Assembly: GCA_000433415.1 (NCBI GenBank)
Contig: FR890567.1
Coordinates: 1 to 6,819 of the forward strand
Direction: 5' to 3'
DNA length: 6,819 bases
Origin: Clostridium sp. CAG:448
GTDB taxonomy: Bacteria > Bacillota > Clostridia > Oscillospirales > CAG-272
Part shown: positions 1 to 5,957 of the stretch, piece after piece
How the letters are laid out: each line of letters opens with the position of its first letter
Position numbering within the stretch: position 1 is the first letter of the stretch
Translations under genes and position numbers: made by a program
Notes under the pieces: model-generated
What the model saw: only the letters and a program-made list of their open reading frames with translations
What the model was told of the DNA's origin: nothing
The model's database searches: none

Positions 1-1
1 C

Positions 2-1462
2 CGCCGCGCAAAACTGGGCGACGAGGGCTATATGATTTACGCGGAGGAAAACCGCCTCTATATTTCCGGCGCAACCATGCGCGGCACTTACTACGCCGTG
101 ATCTCCTTCCTGGAGGACTATATCGGCTGCCGTTTCTTCACGGAGGACTGTGAGGTCGTTCTGCCCGCCGCGTCCCTGGAAATTCCAGCCGGAACCGACG
201 AGATCTTTGTCCCCAAGCTCTTTTACCGCGCGGAATATGCCGATTTCTGCAACAACAACCGCTACGCCTCCAAGCACAAACTGAACGCCTACCTTTCCGG
301 AAATCTGGACGGCTACGGCGGCGGCGTTTCCTACGCGGCAGGCGCCTTTGTCCACACCTTCCGTCAGCTTGCGGAAATGAAGAACTACAAGGTCGGCGAT
401 CAGCCCTGCCTGACCGATCCCGCCGTCTATGAAACCGTTTTGAAGAATGTGCGCGCATGGCTGGATTCCAACCGCAACGCAACCATCATTTCGGTTTCCC
501 CCAATGACAGCTACACCGATCAGGCAGGCTGCCAGTGCGCAAACTGCAAAGCCCTGGACGACCAGTACGGCAGTCCGATGGGATCGCTTCTGACCTTTGT
601 CAACCGGATTGCACGCGACATCCGTGAGGATTACCCGCAGGTCTACGTGGAAACGCTGGCGTACCATTACACCCAGACGCCGCCCGTCGGACTGGTTGCC
701 GAGGACAATGTGCTGATCCGCCTGTGCCCCTCTGCCTGCTGCCTGGTACACGGCATTGCCGGCTGTGAGCAGGGCGATACCTTCCGGGCAGACCTGGCTG
801 CATGGAGCAAGATCTGCAAAAACCTCTCTATCTGGCATTACAGCGTCAACTTCGGAAACTATCTGCTGCCGCTCCCCAACCTTTTCTCCATCTATGACGA
901 TGTACAGCTCTACCTGCAAAACGGCGTCGTCAGCATTTTTGACGAGGCGGCATACAACTCCCACACCGGCGAATTTGAAGAGCTCCGTTCCTATCTGTTC
1001 TCCAAACTGATGTGGAATCCCGATATGCCCCGCGAGGAGTACGAAAGACATATGAATGAGTTTTTGCAGTACTACTACGGGGACGGTTGGGAATATATCC
1101 GCCGCTACATTGACGCAACCTATACGGAGATTGCCGGCGTTGCGCACTTTAACCACGCAGCCAACGCCGAAACCGTCTACCCCGTAGAAAAGAGCGATGA
1201 CAGTTTTGCTTTCCTGTCCGCTATGTACGGACTGTTTGAAAAAGCGGAATCGGCTGCCACAACGCCGGAAGAAGCCGCACGTATCCGCAAGAGCTCCGTA
1301 CAGGCGCTCTACCTGTGGCTGTACCGCATGGACAGATCCGCGCCCAAGGACATGAAGGAAAAGCTTGCCGCCCTGATCAAGGAGGCGCACATCGCCATGT
1401 CCAGTGAAGGACGCGTCGTGCCCGCCGAGCTGCCCGTGCGCAAACCGGTGCGCCAGTGGTAA
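2..1462 (+). CDS. DUF4838 domain-containing protein, 5'-truncated by window edge
   Basis: The frame is open from base 2, before the first ATG at 32, and the text matches the N-terminal carbohydrate-enzyme-like domain, so the true start lies outside the window. The first ~50 residues (DEGYMIY, NRLYISGATMRGTYYAV, FLEDYIGCRFFTED) resemble the alpha/beta domain that precedes the barrel in GH20- and GH67-like enzymes. A Cys cluster (QCANC, codons at 530, 536 and 545) followed by LDDQYGSPMGSLL, and later WHYSVNFGNYLLPLPN and GEFEELRSYLFSKLMWNPD, are typical of DUF4838 (PF16126) proteins. The family is thought to be glycoside-hydrolase-like, but no reaction is established to my knowledge. The visible part is 487 codons and ends in TAA. 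No export signal can be judged because the N terminus is missing. A GH20 gene 3 kb downstream supports a glycan-related role. The family call is confident; the function is not. Confidence 0.85.
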   Translation, partial: RRAKLGDEGYMIYAEENRLYISGATMRGTYYAVISFLEDYIGCRFFTEDCEVVLPAASLEIPAGTDEIFVPKLFYRAEYADFCNNNRYASKHKLNAYLSGNLDGYGGGVSYAAGAFVHTFRQLAEMKNYKVGDQPCLTDPAVYETVLKNVRAWLDSNRNATIISVSPNDSYTDQAGCQCANCKALDDQYGSPMGSLLTFVNRIARDIREDYPQVYVETLAYHYTQTPPVGLVAEDNVLIRLCPSACCLVHGIAGCEQGDTFRADLAAWSKICKNLSIWHYSVNFGNYLLPLPNLFSIYDDVQLYLQNGVVSIFDEAAYNSHTGEFEELRSYLFSKLMWNPDMPREEYERHMNEFLQYYYGDGWEYIRRYIDATYTEIAGVAHFNHAANAETVYPVEKSDDSFAFLSAMYGLFEKAESAATTPEEAARIRKSSVQALYLWLYRMDRSAPKDMKEKLAALIKEAHIAMSSEGRVVPAELPVRKPVRQW

Positions 1463-1478
1463 CATTTTTTCCGTACAC

Positions 1479-1507
1479 CGACGTTTCCCGTGCCGCGTGC
1501 GTATAAT
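1479..1507 (+). promoter_or_regulatory. Possible sigma-A promoter for the YwaF-like gene
   Basis: A perfect -10 hexamer TATAAT lies at 1502-1507, but no convincing -35 box sits 16-18 bases upstream; the nearest match is about 3 of 6 around 1478-1485. Transcription would start near 1514, just before the hairpin arms of the leader. It is the only good -10 in the spacer between the DUF4838 stop and the next gene. The missing -35 keeps confidence low. Confidence 0.4.
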
Positions 1508-1514
1508 CCGCCGG

Positions 1515-1553
1515 CTTCCGGATATACTTTTTCCCGGAAGTTCTTTCCGGGGG
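1515..1553 (+). promoter_or_regulatory. Three-arm leader with alternative hairpins overlapping the RBS
   Basis: Arm A is CTTCCGG (1515-1521), arm B is CCCGGAAG (1533-1540) and arm C is TTCCGGG (1545-1551). A pairs perfectly with B over 7 bp (12-base loop), and B pairs perfectly with C over 7 bp (5-base loop), so the two hairpins exclude each other. Arm C runs into the G-rich Shine-Dalgarno at 1549-1557. The B:C hairpin could therefore mask ribosome binding and A:B could free it. The pairing is seen directly; the switching role is inferred. No known riboswitch class was recognised. Confidence 0.4.
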
Positions 1554-1563
1554 AGGGTCTTAT

Positions 1564-2388
1564 ATGCACATTTGGCAGGAATATTTTTCAACATCATTCA
1601 CGGGTGCGCCCGCAGGCTTTCTGTCTGCGGCGCACCTTTTGCAACTCGGCATCGGCTATCTTTGCGCCACGCTCCTTGCGGTCACGCTCGGCAGATCACG
1701 CCGGCATCGGACCGAGCAGGAAAAGCGGCGGGTTCTGCGGTATGCGGCAGTTTTTCAGCTCTTTTTTGCCGCACTCAAAATCGCCGCGGACTGCATTGAC
1801 GCAGGGTCCCCGGCACCGATGCTGCTGTCCATGCCGTTCTATCTTTGCAGCATCATGTTTGTCGCGCTCCCGCTTGCGGCATTCGGCAAAAGTCGCGTTG
1901 CGCGCGTCATGACCGATTTTGTTGCCATTTTCGGGGTTCTTGCCGCCGTCGCGGGCGCCGCGGGGGCTGCATATATTTACAAAATCTACCCGGCGCTCCA
2001 CATTCACACGCTGGAATGTCTGCTGACCCATGTCGCGTCAGGCTTTGCGGCGCTGTATATCTGGATTTCGCACCTGGCAACCTTCCGCCGTGAGGACGTT
2101 CCCCTCACGGCGGGCGTTCTCGGCGCCTTTATGATCCTTGCCGTGCTTTCCAACGCGCTGCTGGCATCCACACCGTACCCTACCAATTATATGTTCTTCT
2201 CCCGCTCGGACGGCACGCCGTTTCTCCTGTTTGAAAAGCTGTTCGGAGCACAGAGCATCCTCTACGCGCTCTCCACCGCCCTTGCCATGTGGCTGTGGTG
2301 GGGCGTTGCCGGCGCGCTCTGTTCCCGTCTGTCCCACCGTGCGGACCATGCGCAAACGTCCCCTTCCCCGTACAGGCAGCAGGAATGA
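1564..2388 (+). CDS. YwaF/TMEM164-like (TIGR02206-type) integral membrane protein
   Basis: A 274-residue hydrophobic protein with about seven likely transmembrane segments, near residues 24-43, 58-76, 86-107, 116-139, 150-169, 182-202 and 229-251. The tail (252-274) is short, polar and His/Arg-rich. The PFYLCS motif at 91-96, at the start of helix 3, and TPYPTNYMFF at 203-212, after helix 6, resemble signatures of the Bacillus YwaF / TIGR02206 family, which Pfam relates to TMEM164. Seven helices and about 230-270 residues fit that family. The role of bacterial members is unknown; human TMEM164 has been described as an acyltransferase, which should not be transferred without evidence. The ATG at 1564 has a strong GGGGGAGGG site at 1549-1557 about 7 bases upstream, which fixes the start. 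It stands alone between two spacers and stops at TGA. The family call rests on motif and topology recognition only. Confidence 0.65.
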   Translation: MHIWQEYFSTSFTGAPAGFLSAAHLLQLGIGYLCATLLAVTLGRSRRHRTEQEKRRVLRYAAVFQLFFAALKIAADCIDAGSPAPMLLSMPFYLCSIMFVALPLAAFGKSRVARVMTDFVAIFGVLAAVAGAAGAAYIYKIYPALHIHTLECLLTHVASGFAALYIWISHLATFRREDVPLTAGVLGAFMILAVLSNALLASTPYPTNYMFFSRSDGTPFLLFEKLFGAQSILYALSTALAMWLWWGVAGALCSRLSHRADHAQTSPSPYRQQE

Positions 2389-2414
2389 TCTTTCATACAG
2401 ACTGCTTTTACCGC

Positions 2415-2442
2415 TTGATTTCCGCAAAAAACGCGTTATAAT
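2415..2442 (+). promoter_or_regulatory. Sigma-A promoter upstream of the aldo/keto reductase pair
   Basis: The -35 box TTGATT (2415-2420) and a perfect -10 TATAAT (2437-2442) are separated by 16 bases. The predicted start is near 2449, giving a leader of about 90 bases before the ATG at 2539. The region is otherwise non-coding, and the promoter would drive both reductase genes as one transcript. Confidence 0.7.
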
Positions 2443-2445
2443 GAA

Positions 2446-2504
2446 GGCATCACCACGCAATCCGTGTAGGTGCAATCGCGCCGTCGGAATTACGCGGTAA
2501 TGCC
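2446..2504. repeat. Long imperfect inverted repeat in the reductase leader
   Basis: Sixteen-base arms at 2446-2461 (GGCATCACCACGCAAT) and 2489-2504 (ATTACGCGGTAATGCC) are complementary at 13 of 16 positions. The three exceptions are A/C mismatches in + strand RNA but G-U pairs in a - strand transcript, so the - strand stem would be continuous. A smaller internal stem (2469-2473 with 2478-2482, loop AATC) fits the + strand. The right arm also holds a local dyad ATTAC-GCG-GTAAT (2489-2501). The element starts just after the -10 box, so it could be an operator, a structured leader, or a small palindromic repeat unit. No T-run follows directly, so it is not a standard terminator. Confidence 0.5.
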
Positions 2505-2538
2505 TGAAGTAACCCAAAATTTTTCGGAGATGCACAAT

Positions 2539-3386
2539 ATGTTTGCTTTCCGAGAAGTCAAAAAGAATTTCGGTTTCGGCTGCATGCGTCTGCCCATGTA
2601 GTGCGAGGAAGTGGATTCCGCAGAATTCAACAAAATGATCGATGCCTTTCTCGACAGCGGTTTCAATTACTTTGACACGGCGCACGGCTACCCGGACGGG
2701 AAGAGCGAAACCGCCCTGCGCGACTGCCTGGTCGCACGTTACCCGCGGAACCGCTTTACGCTGACCAACAAACTGACCAATGCCCATTTCAAAACGGAAG
2801 CCGAGATCCGCCAGTTTTTTGAAAGTCAGTTGCGGCTGTGCGGCGTCGATTACTTTGATTTTTACCTGATGCACGCACAATCTGCCGAGATTTTTGCACA
2901 CTTCAAAAAATGCCATACTTACGAACAGGCACTGAACGGCGGCAGTCCCGCAGTTATGCCGTGCGTTTTTCCGCAGGCTGCGACGGCATGTTCATGACGC
3001 TCTCCGGCATGAGCGATCTCGCGCAGATCAACGACAATCTCTCCTACATGAAGGAGTTCCGCCCGCTGGATGAAAAGGAACTGGAGGCGGTTCGCAACGT
3101 GTGCCGGGTACTGCACACCATGAAAGTGATTCCCTGCACGGCATGCCGTTATTGCGTTTCCGGTTGTCCGAAGCATATTTCCATTCCGCATCTGTTCGCC
3201 TGCATGAACACCAAAAATATCCACCATGACTGGAACGCCGACTACTACTACCATCAGGTACATACCAAGAACAAAGGAAAGGCATCCGACTGCATCGGCT
3301 GCGGCAGATGCGAAAAGGCATGCCCGCGGCACCTCCCGATCCGTGCACTCTTAAAGGACGTGGCAAAGGAGTTTGAGACAAAATGA
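2539..3386 (+). pseudogene. Disrupted aldo/keto reductase with C-terminal double [4Fe-4S] ferredoxin domain
   Basis: The ATG at 2539 follows a CGGAGA site (2525-2530) by 8 bases. The protein begins with GFGCMRLPM, the usual first barrel strand, then meets an in-frame TAG at 2599-2601 (codon 21). The same frame continues with all four expected aldo/keto reductase catalytic residues, numbered from 2539: Asp46 and Tyr51 (YFDTAHGY), Lys78 (LTNKL) and His112 (YLMHA). After CTG at 2932-2934 the text jumps from about the fourth barrel strand to NGGSP, a position near the seventh. From memory of the family, about 90-100 residues of the cofactor-binding half are missing. One base is then missing after 2951: reading on in the third frame gives SYAVRF and continues to the TGA at 3384-3386. 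The tail has two complete clusters, CTACRYCVSGCP (3135-3170) and CIGCGRCEKACP (3291-3326). An intact member would be a roughly 375-residue cytoplasmic NAD(P)H- or ferredoxin-linked oxidoreductase. With three lesions it is unlikely to make a working enzyme, unless the lesions are assembly errors. Confidence 0.88.
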
Positions 3387-4324
3387 AAGAATACAGGAAA
3401 CTGCCGCACGGGGACGAGCGCATCTGCACCCTGGGGCTCGGCATGGGCGGCATCCAGAACGCACCCGCGGACGAAATCCGGGCGGTCATTGAAAAGGCGA
3501 TTGCCAACGGAATCAATTTCTTTGATCTGTGCGCCGGCGGCAAAAGCGTGTACGAGCCGTTCGGTAAAGCCATTGCCCCCTGCCGCGACCGGGTTTTCTT
3601 CCGGCTGCACTTCGGGGCGGTATACAACGAGAACGGCGAATACGGCTGGTCCCGGAATCTGCAAACCATTCGGCAGACCTTTCTGTGGGAACTGGAAGCG
3701 CTCGGCACTGATTATGTTGACTTCGGATTTCTGCACTGCGTCGACGAGGAAAGCGACTTTGACGAAATCCGCAAAAACGAAATCTTAGATTACGTCAAAG
3801 ACCTGCACGAGCGCGGCATTGTCCGGCATATCGGCTTTTCTTCCCATACCCCGTCGGTTGCGCACAAGGTTCTCGACACCGGCATGATCGACATGATGAT
3901 GTTCTCACTCAACCCCGCCTATAATCTCGAATGCGGCGACGAATACGGAATCGGCACCGCCAACGAACGTGCCGCACTCCTGCGCCGCGCCCAGACGAAA
4001 GGAGTCGGCGTATCTGTCATGAAGCCCTTCCACGGCGGGCAGCTGCTCTCCGCCAAAACCTCTCCGTTCCGGCAGGCACTGACCAAAAATCAGTACATCC
4101 GGTACTGCCAGCCCTGCCCCGCCGGCATCGACATCGGAATCGTCAATAAATACTACGACCTGTCGCTCGCAGGCGACCGCATGGCGCATGACCACTACGG
4201 AAAACTGACCGTCAGGGCAGATGCCTGCCTCGGCTGCGGACACTGTGACAGGCGCTGTCCGCTCAGAGTTCATCAGCAAAGCAGAATGAAGGAAATTGCC
4301 GCCTATTTCAACAAAGAGAACTGA
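3383..4324 (+). CDS. Aldo/keto reductase with ferredoxin-like tail, internally shortened
   Basis: 313 residues, starting in an ATGA overlap with the stop of the preceding reductase, so translation is likely coupled. An AAGGAG site lies at 3366-3371, 11 bases upstream. Barrel landmarks are LGLGMGG (17-23), NFFDLCAGG with Asp48, LHFG (75-78), YVDFGFLHCVDE with His118, GIVRHIGFSSH (145-155), the SLNPAY strand (175-180) and VMKPFHGGQLL (212-222). TSPFRQALTKNQYIRY (227-241) is followed directly by CQPCPAGID. In relatives as I recall them, about 55-60 residues lie between these two pieces: the last barrel strand and helix, a linker, and the first two Cys of the first cluster. Only Cys242 and Cys245 of that cluster remain, whereas the second cluster is complete (Cys282, 285, 288, 292, then Pro). 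The family usually has about 370-380 residues. The frame is open, so a protein could be made, but a missing barrel end and a broken first iron-sulfur site argue against full activity. The substrate is unknown. Confidence 0.85.
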   Translation: MKEYRKLPHGDERICTLGLGMGGIQNAPADEIRAVIEKAIANGINFFDLCAGGKSVYEPFGKAIAPCRDRVFFRLHFGAVYNENGEYGWSRNLQTIRQTFLWELEALGTDYVDFGFLHCVDEESDFDEIRKNEILDYVKDLHERGIVRHIGFSSHTPSVAHKVLDTGMIDMMMFSLNPAYNLECGDEYGIGTANERAALLRRAQTKGVGVSVMKPFHGGQLLSAKTSPFRQALTKNQYIRYCQPCPAGIDIGIVNKYYDLSLAGDRMAHDHYGKLTVRADACLGCGHCDRRCPLRVHQQSRMKEIAAYFNKEN

Positions 4325-4336
4325 AAAAAGTCAAAA

Positions 4337-4388
4337 ACCGCCGTACACCGCCGCCGATTCTACCAATCAACGTGTGCGGTGGTCTTTT
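4337..4388 (+). terminator. Probable Rho-independent terminator after the reductase pair
   Basis: Arms 4337-4348 (ACCGCCGTACAC) and 4372-4383 (GTGTGCGGTGGT) form a 12-bp stem with two G-U pairs. The G-U pairs work only in + strand RNA, as expected for a terminator of the + strand operon. The stem is followed by CTTTTC. An A-run lies just before it, and a stronger T-run (4405-4410) comes later. The 23-base loop and short T-tract make it less than ideal. Confidence 0.55.
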
Positions 4389-4421
4389 CATCCCCGCCAC
4401 CCCCTTTTTTCCGAAAACACC

Positions 4422-4450
4422 TTGCAGGGGCACGGAATTTATGCTATAAT
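4422..4450 (+). promoter_or_regulatory. Strong extended -10 sigma-A promoter for GH20-glyA
   Basis: The -35 TTGCAG (4422-4427) and perfect -10 TATAAT (4445-4450) are separated by the ideal 17 bases. A TG at 4442-4443 gives an extended -10 (TGCTATAAT). Transcription should start near 4457, leaving a leader of about 40 bases before the ATG at 4498. Confidence 0.8.
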
Positions 4451-4461
4451 GTTTTCCAAAA

Positions 4462-4476
4462 CCGGACAAAGTCCGG
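4462..4476 (+). promoter_or_regulatory. Perfect small hairpin at the 5' end of the GH20 mRNA
   Basis: CCGGAC-AAA-GTCCGG is a perfect 6-bp inverted repeat with a 3-base loop, placed about five bases after the predicted transcription start and about 8 bases before the Shine-Dalgarno GGAAAGGA. It could be a stabilising 5' mRNA hairpin or a repressor operator. No T-run follows, so it is not a terminator. Confidence 0.5.
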
Positions 4477-4497
4477 AGAAACGGAAAGGACACCGCC

Positions 4498-5934
4498 ATG
4501 AATACATCCATCCACCTCATTCCACAGCCGAAGTCCGTCACGCCGGGCACGGAACCGTTTGCGCTTTTACCGACCGTCAGCGGAGATTTTCCGCTCCTTC
4601 ACGAAGCATTGACCGACTACATCCGCCGCCTTTCCGGCACCACCGTGACGGAAGAGCTTTCCGGTGCCATCCGCTTTACGGCTGACAGCACCCTCCGGGG
4701 AGAAGCCTATGCTCTGTATGCCGAAAACGGAACCGTCGAAATCCGCGCATGGACACTGGACGGCGCGCGCAACGGCATGGCAACGCTCCTGCAGTTGCTG
4801 TCCGTGGGAGAGAACGGAGCGCTCTCTGTCCCCGCCGTGCGCATTGAGGACGCCCCCGACTGCACCTTCCGCAGCGTTATGATCGACCTTGCACGCAACT
4901 TCCACCCTTTTTCCTATCTGCTCTCCTATGTGGATCTGTGTGTGCTGTACAAAATTCCCACTCTGCACCTGCATTTCACGGACGACCAGAGCTACACGCT
5001 CCCCAGCCGCCTGTTTCCCAAGCTTTCCACGCCGGGACGCCATTATACCTTTGCGGAGATTGATGCGCTCAACCGTTATGCCGCCGCGCGCGGCATCCAT
5101 CTGATGCCAGAGATCGACGTACCCGGTCACTGCAAATCCTTCTGCGAGGAATACGGGGAGATTTTCGGCAGGGACGACATCATCGCCCGCACCGCGCAGG
5201 CAACCGACGCCATGCAGCAGCTCTTCGCCGAGCTCTGCGACCTGTTCCCGCAGTCGGAGCGGATTCATATCGGCGGAGACGAAGCGGCAATCGACAAATG
5301 GACCGCCGATCCCGCCTGCCGCGATTATGCCCTGTCGCAGGGGATTGATTTCGACATGGCAGACAAGCGCTTCCTTGCCGAGCGCCTGCTGGCGGACTTT
5401 GTGCAGAAAATGGCAGAAACGGTTCTCGCAAAAGGACGTATCCCCATGGCATGGGAAGGATTCTCCGCCGCCGTCAACGACTACGTTACAAGGGATCTGC
5501 AACTGATGAGCTGGGAGAATTTTTACCAAACCACGCCCTCTCTTCTGGATGCGGGCTTTACCATCGTCAACAGCTCCTGGATTCCCATGTACATCGTCAC
5601 CCCGGTTGCATACTGGTCCCCCGAAGAGGTGTTCAACTGGGACATTTACAGCTGGCGCCCCATGCACCCCAGTTCTCCTTACAAGGACCGGACCCTGCGT
5701 GTGGAGAATGAACCCCCCCGCGTGATCGGCGGACAGCTGCTCGCCTGGGGAGATGCCATCGCGGCAAATTATCCCAACCTTGCCGACGGTATCGCGGCAG
5801 AGCGGGAACTGGTGGCGGAACGCGCCCCCATGCTTGCGGAAAACACCTGGAACAGACAAAAGCAGCGGGACTATGCAAATGTGCGCGCAGCATATCAGAC
5901 AACCAACCGTATCCGCAAGGAAATTACGGAATAA
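4498..5934 (+). CDS. Glycoside hydrolase family 20, beta-N-acetylhexosaminidase-like
   Basis: 478 residues. Residues 1-110 form the small alpha/beta domain that precedes GH20 barrels (IHLIPQPKSV near the start). The barrel follows: FRSVMIDLARNFHP, LHFTDDQSY with Asp162-Asp163, LMPEIDVPGHC (Glu205-His211), and the family signature IHIGGDEA with the catalytic Asp261-Glu262 pair. In GH20 the Asp positions the substrate's N-acetyl group and the Glu is the acid/base. Later landmarks are AWEGF (Trp319), NWDIYSW (Tyr384, the likely active-site Tyr) and GGQLLAWGD (Trp417). Many GH20 enzymes have W-x-E at the last site; here it is W-G-D. The expected reaction is removal of terminal beta-linked GlcNAc or GalNAc from oligosaccharides. 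There is no signal peptide or membrane segment, so it should act in the cytoplasm on imported sugars. The ATG at 4498 has GGAAAGGA 7 bases upstream. glyA follows after 23 bases, probably on the same transcript. Family certain; exact substrate not. Confidence 0.93.
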   Translation: MNTSIHLIPQPKSVTPGTEPFALLPTVSGDFPLLHEALTDYIRRLSGTTVTEELSGAIRFTADSTLRGEAYALYAENGTVEIRAWTLDGARNGMATLLQLLSVGENGALSVPAVRIEDAPDCTFRSVMIDLARNFHPFSYLLSYVDLCVLYKIPTLHLHFTDDQSYTLPSRLFPKLSTPGRHYTFAEIDALNRYAAARGIHLMPEIDVPGHCKSFCEEYGEIFGRDDIIARTAQATDAMQQLFAELCDLFPQSERIHIGGDEAAIDKWTADPACRDYALSQGIDFDMADKRFLAERLLADFVQKMAETVLAKGRIPMAWEGFSAAVNDYVTRDLQLMSWENFYQTTPSLLDAGFTIVNSSWIPMYIVTPVAYWSPEEVFNWDIYSWRPMHPSSPYKDRTLRVENEPPRVIGGQLLAWGDAIAANYPNLADGIAAERELVAERAPMLAENTWNRQKQRDYANVRAAYQTTNRIRKEITE

Positions 5935-5957
5935 ACAGAAAACCGGAGGATATACGA

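Noticed and set aside
1440..1470. Possible terminator at the end of the DUF4838 gene (T-run at 1465-1470)
   Set aside because: Only weak 3-4 bp dyads precede the T-run, not enough for a Rho-independent terminator.
1404..1912. Two overlapping + strand frames spanning the spacer and the start of the YwaF-like gene
   Set aside because: Both are Arg/Cys/Ser-rich out-of-frame translations, and the membrane protein frame with its strong ribosome binding site explains the region.
2530..2541. Alternative ATG at 2530, in frame with the reductase start at 2539
   Set aside because: The GGAG lies directly against this ATG with no spacing, while the ATG at 2539 has a normal 8-base gap.
2038..2916. 292-codon open frame on the - strand opposite the YwaF-like gene and the reductase start
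   Set aside because: It covers parts of two + strand genes and their promoter, has a low-complexity basic composition and no family resemblance.
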